8,101 bases of DNA from an uncultured Eubacteriales bacterium (GTDB taxonomy: Bacteria; Bacillota; Clostridia; Oscillospirales; CAG-272): assembly GCA_900548735.1 (NCBI GenBank), contig URMC01000075.1, forward strand, positions 1-8,101, read 5' to 3'. Below, piece after piece: positions 1-6,448 of this stretch. Under the pieces are notes generated by a model. It had not been told where the DNA came from. It ran no database searches and saw nothing but the letters and a program-made list of their open reading frames with translations. The position numbers and the translations under genes are program-made. Positions within the stretch are counted from its first letter, which is position 1. Every line of letters starts with the position of its first letter.

Positions 1-723
1 CGAAAAGCTGAACGAGATGCCGGTGCGGGCAATCGGCGTTTTATTGGAAAGGTACGCATCCTCAGAGGGGTCAAGAGAAAACAGCGCCAGCGTGGCATCC
101 GAATAACGCACCGTGGTCTCCCATCCGATGGCACCCGAAATCTCAACATTGCCGGTTTCTTCGTTGAAGCGGCAGGTCTCTACGGCGATCTCGTCATGAA
201 AAGAATTGCTGTAAGCCGAAATGTTGAAGAAGGAACAAAGCTCCACCGTCCCCTCCGAAACACCGAAGGAGAAGGAAAGCCCGGTCGCCCGGTCAATCTC
301 CGGCAGTGGCAGGATCACGGTCTGCTCTTCGATCTGATTGGGCAGGATTGCTTTTTTTACGGTTTTGGATTGCGGAGAATTCAGATAATACTCGTAGGTC
401 AGTGCGATCTCTGCCGAAGCCGACCGGTTGACAAACGTGATACAAACGGCATTTGTTCCGCCGGAAACAGAAACCGGAGAAACACGATTGGCGGTAAAGG
501 TGGGGTTTGCATACAACGAAAGTGTAAAAAGGTTGTTTTCTGCGTTATAGGTGATGCCCTCTGCCGTAACCGAGCGGAAAATAAATCTGGTTCCAGTTTC
601 TTTTCCGGCAAGGGAGCCGGCATCTGCCGCCGATGCCGTCAGCCCCGGAAAAAGAGCAAGGGTACCGGTCAGAAACACCAACGCAAGGCAGAAAGCCAGT
701 GTGCGGCGCACAAAACGTTTCAT
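1..723 (-). CDS. Secreted protein of unknown function, N-terminal part (runs off left edge)
   Basis: The minus strand is open from an ATG at 723-721 to the window edge, giving 241 codons without a stop. The start has a good ribosome binding site (AAAGGAGG at 737-730) six bases upstream. The protein begins MKRFVRRTLAFCLALVF: basic residues, then a hydrophobic core to about residue 27, then LTASAADAG. That is a typical Sec signal peptide with likely cleavage after an Ala-rich site near residues 31-33, so the protein is exported. The mature part is rich in alternating hydrophobic and polar residues (for example ITYNAENNLFTLSLYANPTF), as in beta-sandwich domains. I do not recognise the family with confidence. 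The segment around residues 195-240 (VEISGAIGW..., then DATLALFSLDP, then PIARTGISFSF) faintly recalls accessory domains of Clostridial secreted glycosidase-like proteins such as DUF5722, but this is untested. It is transcribed divergently from the GH106-like hydrolase and probably shares its control region. Confidence 0.85.
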   Translation of the reverse strand, partial: MKRFVRRTLAFCLALVFLTGTLALFPGLTASAADAGSLAGKETGTRFIFRSVTAEGITYNAENNLFTLSLYANPTFTANRVSPVSVSGGTNAVCITFVNRSASAEIALTYEYYLNSPQSKTVKKAILPNQIEEQTVILPLPEIDRATGLSFSFGVSEGTVELCSFFNISAYSNSFHDEIAVETCRFNEETGNVEISGAIGWETTVRYSDATLALFSLDPSEDAYLSNKTPIARTGISFSFS

Positions 724-758
724 CTTTTTCCTCCTTTCCGGCAACTTACATTTATTAT

Positions 759-787
759 ATTATAGCATTTTCAAAGGAATTTGAAAA
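759..787 (-). promoter_or_regulatory. Extended -10 promoter for the secreted-protein gene
   Basis: On the minus strand a perfect TATAAT lies at 764-759, preceded by TGC to give an extended -10 (TGCTATAAT). TTTTCA at 787-782, 17 bp upstream, matches four of six positions of the sigma-A -35 consensus. Transcription would begin roughly 750, leaving a leader of about 25-30 nt that carries the AAAGGAGG site. The spacer and -35 are covered by the inverted repeat at 768-787, so a protein bound there would block this promoter. Confidence 0.65.
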
Positions 788-810
788 GGGGTTTTGCGGA
801 ATTTGAAAAG
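768..810. promoter_or_regulatory. Candidate operator: inverted repeat plus direct repeat
   Basis: TTTTCAAA (768-775) and TTTGAAAA (780-787) form a perfect 8-bp inverted repeat around a 4-bp centre, GGAA. The 13-mer GGAATTTGAAAAG occurs twice, at 776-788 and 798-810, so its copies are 22 bp apart, about two helical turns. There are thus three TTTGAAAA-type half sites. The first pair overlaps the -35 and spacer of the leftward promoter; the third lies about 45 bp upstream of the rightward -35 region. Direct repeats at about 21-22 bp are typical of AraC-family activator sites and short palindromes of LacI- or TetR-type sites. Which, if any, applies is inference, as no regulator gene is present in the window. 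Confidence 0.45.
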
Positions 811-853
811 CAAAAACCAAAAGAATCGGCGAAATATAGGTTAGATTCCGTCC

Positions 854-882
854 TTTTTATGCATCCATGGCTATGGTACAAT
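854..882 (+). promoter_or_regulatory. Extended -10 promoter for the GH106-like gene
   Basis: TGGTACAAT at 874-882 is an extended -10 element (TG, one base, TACAAT at 877-882). The -35 region is poor: TTTTTA at 854-859 with a 17-bp spacer matches only three of six consensus positions. A weak -35 is common for extended -10 promoters and is compatible with a need for an activator. The predicted start near 889 leaves a leader of about 24 nt containing the GGAGG site. Confidence 0.5.
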
Positions 883-900
883 GGTAATACCACCAAAAAA

Positions 901-905
901 GGAGG
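901..905 (+). promoter_or_regulatory. Ribosome binding site fixing the hydrolase start
   Basis: GGAGG, preceded by a run of A, ends seven bases before the ATG at 913. It decides the start: the same reading frame is open upstream as far as a TTG at 781, but that codon has no ribosome binding site and lies upstream of the predicted promoter. Confidence 0.85.
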
Positions 906-912
906 TTTCAGG

Positions 913-3900
913 ATGTTTTACCCGAAATCAAGCGAGCGTAAGCTGGACGACGCCCTGTTTGCGGCACCGACCGACGAATATCGCGGTGCGCCTTTCTGGG
1001 CGTGGAACTGCAAACTGGAAAAAGACGAACTTCTGCGTCAGGCAGAAATTCTCGGTCAGATGGGCTTTGGCGGATACCACATGCACGTGCGTTCCGGTAT
1101 GGCAACCACCTATCTTTCCCCGGAGTTTATGGATCTGATCCACGCCTGCGTGGAGAAAGCAAAAGAAACCGGGATGCGGGCGTATCTTTACGACGAGGAT
1201 CGCTGGCCCTCCGGTGCTGCGGGCGGCTTGGTGACAAAGGATCCGGAATACCGGATGCGGATTCTGATTTTTACGCAGATTTCGCCGGAGCAACTGAAAA
1301 CCGCAAAAGCCACTTTCCGGTATTCCGATGCGATTGAAAGCGAGTTTTCGCCCGAGGCAAAGCTGGTGGGGCGCTTTACGGTAACACTCAATAAAAAAGG
1401 CGAGCTTTCTTCCTATCACAGATTGGAGGAGGGCGAAGCCGAGACCGGCGAGATGTGGTATGCTTATTGCCAATCCCCCAGCCCCTCTACCTGGTACAAC
1501 AACGAAACCTATGTCAACACCCTTTCCAAAGCGGCGATTGACCGGTTTATCGATATTACCTACAATGCGTATCTGAACTCGGTGGGTGATGAATTCGGCA
1601 AGTCCGTGCCCTCCATTTTCACGGATGAGCCGCAGTTTGCCCGCAAGTCTACCCTACGGTTTGCCGACAGCAAAGAGACGGTAACCCTGCCGTGGAGTGA
1701 CGATCTGCCGGAAACCTTTACTGCGACTTACGGGGAGGACTTGGTGGCGCACCTGCCGGAACTTTACTGGGAGCAGGAAGGCGGCGTTCCCTCCCCCATC
1801 CGCTATCATTATCATGATCACGTGTGTGACCGCTTTACCGAAGCGTTTGCCGAAAACTGCGGCAACTGGTGTGACGCGCACGGTCTGATGCTGACCGGGC
1901 ATATGTACGGAGAGCCGACGCTGGGAAGCCAGACCATTGGCATCGGCGAGGCGATGCGCGCCTATCACACGTTTGCCATCCCCGGTATCGATATGCTGAC
2001 CAACCGGCACGAATACAGCACTGCCAAACAGGCGCAATCCGCCGTTCACCAGTACGGCAAAGAGGGCATGATGTCCGAGCTTTACGGTGTGACCGGATGG
2101 GATTTTGATTTCCGCCAGCACAAAACCTACGGTGACTGGCAGGCGGCGCTGGGGGTCACGTTCCGTGTGCCGCACCTTTCCTGGGTCTCGATGCAAGGGG
2201 AGGCAAAGCGCGATTACCCCGCATCCATCAACTATCAATCGCCCTGGTGGAAAGAGTATTCCTACATCGAAAATCACTTTGCCCGGCTTGCCACGGTGCT
2301 GACGCGCGGCAAACCCGTGGTAAAGATCGGCGTGATTCATCCGATTGAGAGTTACTGGCTCCATTGGGGACCCTCGGAGCAGACCGCGGGCGTCCGCGCC
2401 CAATTGGATCAGAATTTCTCCGGCGTGATCAACTGGCTGCTTTTCGGCGGGCTTGATTTTGATTTTGTTTCCGAGTCGATTCTCCCCTCTCAGTGCGGTA
2501 AAGGCGGCGCGCCGCTGACGGTCGGCGAAATGACGTATGACGTAATTGTGGTGCCCGGATGCGAAACGCTGCGCTCCACGACCATAGATCGCCTGAAAGC
2601 CTTTGCGGCGGCAGGCGGCAAACTGATTGTGATGGGCGACCTGCCGCGCTACCGTGACGCAATACCCGCAGACCTGACGGCAGATTTTGCTATGGCAAAG
2701 CGGATTTCCTTTGCCAAAGAGCCGCTGCTTGACGCGCTTGCGGAAAATCGCTTCATCGAACTGCGCCTGGATAACGGTCAGTTGTCGGAAGACCTTCTCT
2801 ATCAACTGCGTGAGGATGGGGATGTGAAATGGCTGTTCATCGCCAAGGGAAAAGAGCCGTACAACCAGGATATCTGCCGTGTGGAAAAGGTCAGACTGAG
2901 CGTGCGCGGACTGTATCGCGCCAAACTTTACGATACGCTGACCGGCGAAATTCATGAAGTTGCTTCCCGCCAGACAAACGGTTGCACTCTGTTTGATTTT
3001 GCCCTGCAATCCCACGACAGCCTTCTGCTCCGACTCTCGCCGTTTGCAGGAGATGTGAGCCTCCCTGCCGCGGAAAAGCGGAAAGCGGTTGCCTGCCGCA
3101 TTCCGTTTGAAACCGCTTATACGCTGGATGAGCCGAATGCACTTCTGCTGGATTTTGCGGAATACGCGCTGGATGATGCCGATTTCTCCCCCGCGGAGGA
3201 AATTTTGCGGGCGGATACCGCGGTGCGCCTGGCGCTCGGTTACTCTGCCGGTGGCGGAAAGCCCTGCCAGCCATGGTGCTTCCCCGAAGTGCCGCCCACA
3301 CACACCGTGCGGTTGCGCTACGCTTTTGAGAGCCGCGTTACGGTAAACGGGACAAAACTTGCCGCAGAACTGCCCGAGGGCGGAACCATTGTGTTGGACG
3401 GTAAGCGGATTCCCGCCGTTGCCGACGGTTATTATGTGGATAAATCCATTCAAACCTTCCCGCTTCCCGGTATTGCCGCGGGGGTGCACACATTGGAACT
3501 TTGCATCCCCTACGGAGAGCGTTCCGCATTGGAACGGTGCTATCTCCTGGGCAATTTCGGCGTTTATCTCGCCGGCGCGAGAGGGGTGATCACCGATCTG
3601 CCCGAAAAACTCGGTTTTGAGGACATTACCAGACAGTGTCTGCCGTTTTACAGCGGAAAACTAACCTATCATATTCCGTTTGACGCGCCGGAGTCCGGCA
3701 CTTACCGCTTTCGTGCGGTACAATACCGCGCCTGCGCCGTATTGGTTGGTGTGGATGGCGGAAAACCCCGGCAGATTTCGCTGGCGCCTTACGCCGCGGA
3801 ATTTGAATTGGAGGCGGGTGAGCACGATTTTGCGCTGGATCTGTACATCAGCCGGAACAACGGCTTTGGCCCCGTACACTTTACGGATCGCGCACAGAAT

Positions 3901-4008
3901 TATGTAAGCCCGCATTATTGGCGCACCAATGGCGAGAAATTCAGCTATGAATACCGCGTTGCGGAGGAGGGTCTGATTTCCGCCCCGACGGTGGAACAGA
4001 TAAAATAA
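913..4008 (+). CDS. Glycoside hydrolase resembling family GH106 (alpha-L-rhamnosidase-like)
   Basis: A 1031-residue protein starting MFYPKSSERKLDD. No signal peptide or membrane segment is visible, so it is probably cytoplasmic and acts on imported oligosaccharides. Residues about 20-455 look like a TIM-barrel glycosidase: GAPFWAWN near the start, HMHVRSG at 56-62, YDEDRWPSG at 93-101, FTDEP at 236-240, GHMYGEP at 329-335 and SELYG at 388-392. Glu239, Glu334 and Glu389 are candidate catalytic or metal-binding acids. Residues about 465-585 form an alpha/beta flavodoxin-like domain (KIGVIHP, YDVIVVPG, AAAGGKLIVMGDLP), as in beta-galactosidase trimerisation domains. The rest is beta-sandwich; its end has SRNNGFGPVHF, the kind of motif seen in galactose-binding-like domains of large glycosidases. 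Layout and length fit GH106 and its relatives, whose known activity is alpha-L-rhamnosidase, but the exact substrate cannot be read from sequence. It lies divergent to a secreted protein and is closed by its own terminator, so it is probably monocistronic. Confidence 0.85.
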   Translation: MFYPKSSERKLDDALFAAPTDEYRGAPFWAWNCKLEKDELLRQAEILGQMGFGGYHMHVRSGMATTYLSPEFMDLIHACVEKAKETGMRAYLYDEDRWPSGAAGGLVTKDPEYRMRILIFTQISPEQLKTAKATFRYSDAIESEFSPEAKLVGRFTVTLNKKGELSSYHRLEEGEAETGEMWYAYCQSPSPSTWYNNETYVNTLSKAAIDRFIDITYNAYLNSVGDEFGKSVPSIFTDEPQFARKSTLRFADSKETVTLPWSDDLPETFTATYGEDLVAHLPELYWEQEGGVPSPIRYHYHDHVCDRFTEAFAENCGNWCDAHGLMLTGHMYGEPTLGSQTIGIGEAMRAYHTFAIPGIDMLTNRHEYSTAKQAQSAVHQYGKEGMMSELYGVTGWDFDFRQHKTYGDWQAALGVTFRVPHLSWVSMQGEAKRDYPASINYQSPWWKEYSYIENHFARLATVLTRGKPVVKIGVIHPIESYWLHWGPSEQTAGVRAQLDQNFSGVINWLLFGGLDFDFVSESILPSQCGKGGAPLTVGEMTYDVIVVPGCETLRSTTIDRLKAFAAAGGKLIVMGDLPRYRDAIPADLTADFAMAKRISFAKEPLLDALAENRFIELRLDNGQLSEDLLYQLREDGDVKWLFIAKGKEPYNQDICRVEKVRLSVRGLYRAKLYDTLTGEIHEVASRQTNGCTLFDFALQSHDSLLLRLSPFAGDVSLPAAEKRKAVACRIPFETAYTLDEPNALLLDFAEYALDDADFSPAEEILRADTAVRLALGYSAGGGKPCQPWCFPEVPPTHTVRLRYAFESRVTVNGTKLAAELPEGGTIVLDGKRIPAVADGYYVDKSIQTFPLPGIAAGVHTLELCIPYGERSALERCYLLGNFGVYLAGARGVITDLPEKLGFEDITRQCLPFYSGKLTYHIPFDAPESGTYRFRAVQYRACAVLVGVDGGKPRQISLAPYAAEFELEAGEHDFALDLYISRNNGFGPVHFTDRAQNYVSPHYWRTNGEKFSYEYRVAEEGLISAPTVEQIK

Positions 4009-4020
4009 AACTTTCAAAAC

Positions 4021-4063
4021 ACCCCGCCGGAAAGAGATTCCTTTCCGGCGGGGTTGATTTTTT
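4021..4063 (+). terminator. Rho-independent terminator of the GH106-like gene
   Basis: ACCCCGCCGGAAAG (4021-4034) pairs perfectly over 14 bp with CTTTCCGGCGGGGT (4041-4054) across a 6-nt loop, followed by TGATTTTTT. It begins 12 bases after the TAA of the hydrolase gene. The tail overlaps the -35 element of the next gene's promoter. Confidence 0.93.
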
Positions 4064-4082
4064 GCGGGCGGCGTGATACAAT
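4054..4082 (+). promoter_or_regulatory. Promoter of the VTT-family membrane protein gene
   Basis: TTGATT at 4054-4059 and TACAAT at 4077-4082 are 17 bp apart, and the -10 is extended (TGATACAAT from 4074). The predicted start near 4089 gives a leader of about 17 nt. The -35 begins on the last base of the upstream terminator stem and runs through its T-tract, so the two signals share DNA. Confidence 0.65.
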
Positions 4083-4093
4083 ATTGACAAAAA

Positions 4094-4098
4094 GGAGG
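4094..4098 (+). promoter_or_regulatory. Ribosome binding site fixing the membrane-protein start
   Basis: GGAGG in AAAGGAGGGG ends seven bases before ATG 4106. A GTG two codons earlier, at 4100, is in frame but only one base from this site, so ATG 4106 is the better start. Confidence 0.85.
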
Positions 4099-4105
4099 GG
4101 TGCGG

Positions 4106-4876
4106 ATGTCGGCGCAGACCAGGCGGCGTTTGATTTGCGGCGGATCGCTGTTGCTGTTTCTCGCCGGAATGATTGTGGTTACGGTACTCTCGTTTGATAA
4201 GCTGACCGGCTTTGTGAAAGACCCGGCGGCATTTCGGGATACAATTGACGCTTACGGCTTTTGGGGCAAAGGGCTTTTTGTGCTTCTGATGGCGGCACAG
4301 GTGGTGCTGGCGGTAATCCCCGGGCACCCTTTCGAGATTGCGGGCGGCGTGTGTTTCGGCATTTTCGAGGGCACGTTGCTCACGTTACTCGGCGCGGCAA
4401 TCGGTTCTGCCGTTAACTTTGCGCTCGCGCGCCTTTTCGGCGTTCGCGCGGTCACGGCGTTCTATCCGGAGGAAAAACTGCAAAAAGTGTTCTTTTTGAA
4501 AGAAAGTAAGAGGCAGGATTTGCTGACCTTTATCACATTTCTGATTCCCGGAATCCCGAAAGATATGCTTGCCTACTTTATGGGACTGACCAAAATGCAC
4601 TTTTGGAAGTTCCTGCTTCTTTCCTCTCTTGGTCGCCTGCCGGGGATTATGCTTGCCGTGATCGGCGGTACGGCGGCGGGTGAGCGGAGCCTTGGAATGT
4701 TAATCGCCTTTTGGGTGGCATTTCTTGTTTTGCTGATACTTTCCGTGATTCTTTACCGGATACAGAAACGGGCAATCAAGGCGGAAAGCGCCGGGGCGGA
4801 ACAAACGGCGACCGAACAAAAGGAACCCGAGCTTTCCGAAAAAAACGTTTTCGGACGCGAAGAAAACAAACAATAA
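4106..4876 (+). CDS. TVP38/TMEM64 family (VTT domain, DedA superfamily) membrane protein
   Basis: A 256-residue integral membrane protein. Arg6-8 precede a first hydrophobic segment (about 10-28). The VTT (SNARE-associated) domain spans about residues 50-190: VIPGHPFEIAGGVCFG (70-85), AAIGSAVNFALARLFG (97-112), FLIPGIPKDMLAYFMGLT (145-162) and LGRLPGIMLAVIGG (175-188). The paired PG-x-P motifs, on half-hairpin segments in the two repeats, are the family hallmark. A last transmembrane helix runs about 198-217 and is followed by a hydrophilic, Glu/Lys-rich tail (about 220-256), probably cytoplasmic. Members of this superfamily include eukaryotic lipid scramblases and bacterial DedA proteins implicated in lipid-carrier recycling and membrane homeostasis; the substrate of this one is unknown. 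It has its own promoter and no co-directional partner, and it ends in a shared bidirectional terminator whose A-tract starts within the TAA stop. Confidence 0.92.
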   Translation: MSAQTRRRLICGGSLLLFLAGMIVVTVLSFDKLTGFVKDPAAFRDTIDAYGFWGKGLFVLLMAAQVVLAVIPGHPFEIAGGVCFGIFEGTLLTLLGAAIGSAVNFALARLFGVRAVTAFYPEEKLQKVFFLKESKRQDLLTFITFLIPGIPKDMLAYFMGLTKMHFWKFLLLSSLGRLPGIMLAVIGGTAAGERSLGMLIAFWVAFLVLLILSVILYRIQKRAIKAESAGAEQTATEQKEPELSEKNVFGREENKQ

Positions 4877-4900
4877 AAAAGGGGCGCGCGCCCCTTTTTT
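4875..4900. terminator. Bidirectional terminator between convergent genes
   Basis: The 14-nt perfect palindrome GGGGCGCGCGCCCC (4881-4894) is flanked by six A on the left and six T on the right, so it yields a GC hairpin with a U-tract on either strand. In practice the stem is about 5 bp with a four-base loop, extendable by A-U pairs. It sits between the stop of the VTT-family gene (whose TAA contributes the first A bases) and the stop of dpaB at 4911, serving both transcripts. Confidence 0.92.
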
Positions 4901-4910
4901 ATTTGTAAAA

Positions 4911-5471
4911 TCACTCGCGAAACAATTTTTGAAACTGGCGGCCGGTCAGCGCCGCTTCCAGCGTGACCGGAAGCAGAGAGAAATCCGCCACCAGCGAATG
5001 CGGCTTTTTCTCCGGGTCGTCCTGCCTCATCGGCACGAAATACACACCTTTTCTGGTCAGCATTTCCCCGATGTTTTTCAGATTTGCCGACAGCGCGTCA
5101 TTGGAGGCAAGCGCGATAATCAGCGGGCGGTTGCCGCGCAAATGTGCTTTTGCCGCCATCGTCACCGTGGAGTCGGTAATGCCGTTTGCCATTTTTGCCA
5201 GCGTATTGCCGGTGCAGGGGCAAAGAATCAGCGCATCCAGGGGGGTAGCGGGACCCAACGGTTCCGCATCCACGATACTGTGAATGACCGGGCGCCCGGT
5301 CAGCGTTTCTACCCGGTCAATGACATCCCGCGCCGGGGAAAACCGTGTGTCCGTACCGAAAACAGCCTCGCTGACGATTCCCTGCACCGGATAGGAAATG
5401 CACAGCTTTTCCAACTGCGCCAGCGACCGGCGGATGGTGCAAAACGATCCGCAAAGTGCATATCCGATCAC
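4911..5471 (-). CDS. dpaB: Dipicolinate synthase subunit B
   Basis: A 186-residue flavoprotein-fold protein, close to the roughly 200 residues of Bacillus subtilis SpoVFB. With DpaA it converts dihydrodipicolinate, a lysine-pathway intermediate, to dipicolinic acid, which is made in the mother cell and moved into the forespore to dehydrate the spore core. The N-terminus GYALCGSFCT (3-12) is the nucleotide-binding loop of the fold. The block CPCTGNTLAKMANGITDS (84-101) and then RPLIIALASNDALS (115-128) are typical of flavin-binding SpoVFB/PpcDC-like proteins. The start is GTG at 5471-5469, set by AAAGGAGGGG (5486-5477) lying inside the 3' end of dpaA. The GTG overlaps the TGA of dpaA as GTGA, so the two genes are very likely translationally coupled and made in equal amounts. 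Confidence 0.95.
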   Translation of the reverse strand: MIGYALCGSFCTIRRSLAQLEKLCISYPVQGIVSEAVFGTDTRFSPARDVIDRVETLTGRPVIHSIVDAEPLGPATPLDALILCPCTGNTLAKMANGITDSTVTMAAKAHLRGNRPLIIALASNDALSANLKNIGEMLTRKGVYFVPMRQDDPEKKPHSLVADFSLLPVTLEAALTGRQFQKLFRE

Positions 5472-6361
5472 AGAATCCCCTCCTTTTTCAGATCATCCAG
5501 CACAGTGTCAGCCACAATCCGACCTGCGGTAACAGGAGCATACTTTCCCGGAATGGAGAGTGCCCAGATGACACGGATGCCGTATTTTCCTGCCGCATTT
5601 GCATCCACGCCACCGGGGGCGGAGGCGAGGTCAATCAACAGGGTATTCTTTTGCATTTCCTTCAGCACATCGTCTGTAAACAGCCAGCACGGCACGGTAT
5701 TGAATATGGCGCATTGCCCGTGGCAAAGGGACCGCAATCCCGCAGGCTCCGCAATGGACACTGTGGCATAGCCGTGTGCAGCGGCATCGGCGAGATCGCT
5801 TTCCTTACGCGCCGCCACAGTGACTTTGGCATGCATGGCGTAAAGCAACTCGCACAGTGCCCGTGAAACTCTGCCATAGCCTGTTACCGCAACCGGCATC
5901 CCGGCAACGGTCAATGCCGTTTCTTTCATCAAAATACAGACTGCACCCTCCGCTGTCGGGAGTGCATTTTTTCTTTGCAGTTCATCAGAGGCAAAATAAT
6001 CATAGAGAGGTCTGCCCAGTTCTTCTGCCAGTGCCCGTACGGTAGGCGAAAAACGGCCGCCCATAATGCGGACTGTCGGCGCGATCTCCCGGAAAAGCGC
6101 GGCGATGGGCGGGGCGGGCATGTTTTGTGCCAATGGCATGTGCACCCGCACCCCGTCCGGCGTGGCAGGCAGGGGCAAAACCACGGCGCGAACGCCGTCC
6201 ACGGCTTTTCTCCAGTTGTCAAAATCATGGGTGCCCGGCGGCAATGCAGCCGGCGGCAAACCGTATGCGCGCACGGAAAGCCCGGCATCGAGGAACCGCC
6301 CGATTGCCGCGCATTGCCTGGTGTCACCTCCGATAACCGCCAAATCAATTCTATCTGACAT
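5468..6361 (-). CDS. dpaA: Dipicolinate synthase subunit A
   Basis: A 297-residue protein, matching the length of Bacillus subtilis SpoVFA. It is the NAD(P)-binding, dehydrogenase-like subunit of dipicolinate synthase. The N-terminal Rossmann-like domain carries LAVIGGDTRQ (7-16) and VVLPLPATPDG (60-70), then MGGRFS (100-105). The linker NALPTAEGA (132-140) leads to the second Rossmann domain with VAVTGYGRVSRAL (157-169), AAR (183-185), IFNTVP (219-224) and DLASAPGGVD (244-253); the C-terminus has PGKYAPVTAGRIVADT. The start is ATG 6361-6359. An in-frame TGA lies three codons upstream, so no earlier start is possible. The ribosome binding site is only fair (AAAGGA at 6377-6372, about 10 nt away). 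In Bacillus the pair is transcribed by sporulation factor sigma-K; no convincing equivalent promoter is visible here. Nucleotide sequence does not suggest damage, so the window probably comes from an organism able to form DPA-containing spores. Confidence 0.96.
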   Translation of the reverse strand: MSDRIDLAVIGGDTRQCAAIGRFLDAGLSVRAYGLPPAALPPGTHDFDNWRKAVDGVRAVVLPLPATPDGVRVHMPLAQNMPAPPIAALFREIAPTVRIMGGRFSPTVRALAEELGRPLYDYFASDELQRKNALPTAEGAVCILMKETALTVAGMPVAVTGYGRVSRALCELLYAMHAKVTVAARKESDLADAAAHGYATVSIAEPAGLRSLCHGQCAIFNTVPCWLFTDDVLKEMQKNTLLIDLASAPGGVDANAAGKYGIRVIWALSIPGKYAPVTAGRIVADTVLDDLKKEGIL

Positions 6362-6385
6362 ATCCCATCAATCCTTTTTAAAATA

Positions 6386-6423
6386 GGGGTTGCCATGCGC
6401 GAAAGGCGCTTGTTGGCAACCCC
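6386..6423 (-). terminator. Hairpin between birA and dpaA, probable terminator or 5' leader hairpin
   Basis: GGGGTTGCCA (6386-6395) pairs perfectly over 10 bp with TGGCAACCCC (6414-6423). Inside, GCGC (6397-6400) and GCGC (6406-6409) can add a 4-bp inner stem with a five-base loop, separated by a small asymmetric bulge. On the minus strand the hairpin is followed by TATTTT, a short U-tract. It starts 25 bases after the birA stop and ends 24 bases before the dpaA start. As a terminator it would isolate the polC-birA transcript from dpaAB; its weak U-tract also allows partial read-through, or a role as a stabilising hairpin at the 5' end of dpaAB mRNA. Confidence 0.65.
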
Positions 6424-6448
6424 GTTCTATTGACAGGATATGACAGCT

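Noticed and set aside
196..765. A 189-codon plus-strand open frame at the left
   Set aside because: It is antisense to the secreted-protein gene, which has a signal peptide, ribosome binding site and promoter. The antisense translation is Arg/Gly/Cys-rich without recognisable features and has no ribosome site.
781..912. A 44-codon N-terminal extension of the hydrolase from TTG 781
   Set aside because: There is no ribosome site at 781, the predicted promoter lies inside the extension, and GGAGG at 901 fits ATG 913.
1654..3489. A 611-codon open frame on the minus strand inside the hydrolase gene
   Set aside because: It is codon-aligned with the sense gene and open only because the sense frame lacks TTA, CTA and TCA codons over this stretch. 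Its protein resembles no family, and the sense frame has clear glycosidase motifs.
4084..4089. Perfect TTGACA
   Set aside because: A -10 would have to fall near 4107-4112, inside the coding start, where the sequence is GC-rich. It lies within the leader of the upstream promoter.
4929..5771. A 280-codon plus-strand open frame across dpaB and dpaA
   Set aside because: It lies antisense across two confidently identified genes and their overlap, and has an Arg/Gln/His-rich composition typical of shadow frames.
6430..6435. Perfect TTGACA on the plus strand
   Set aside because: No plus-strand gene follows; the downstream genes are all on the minus strand and no -10 is seen.
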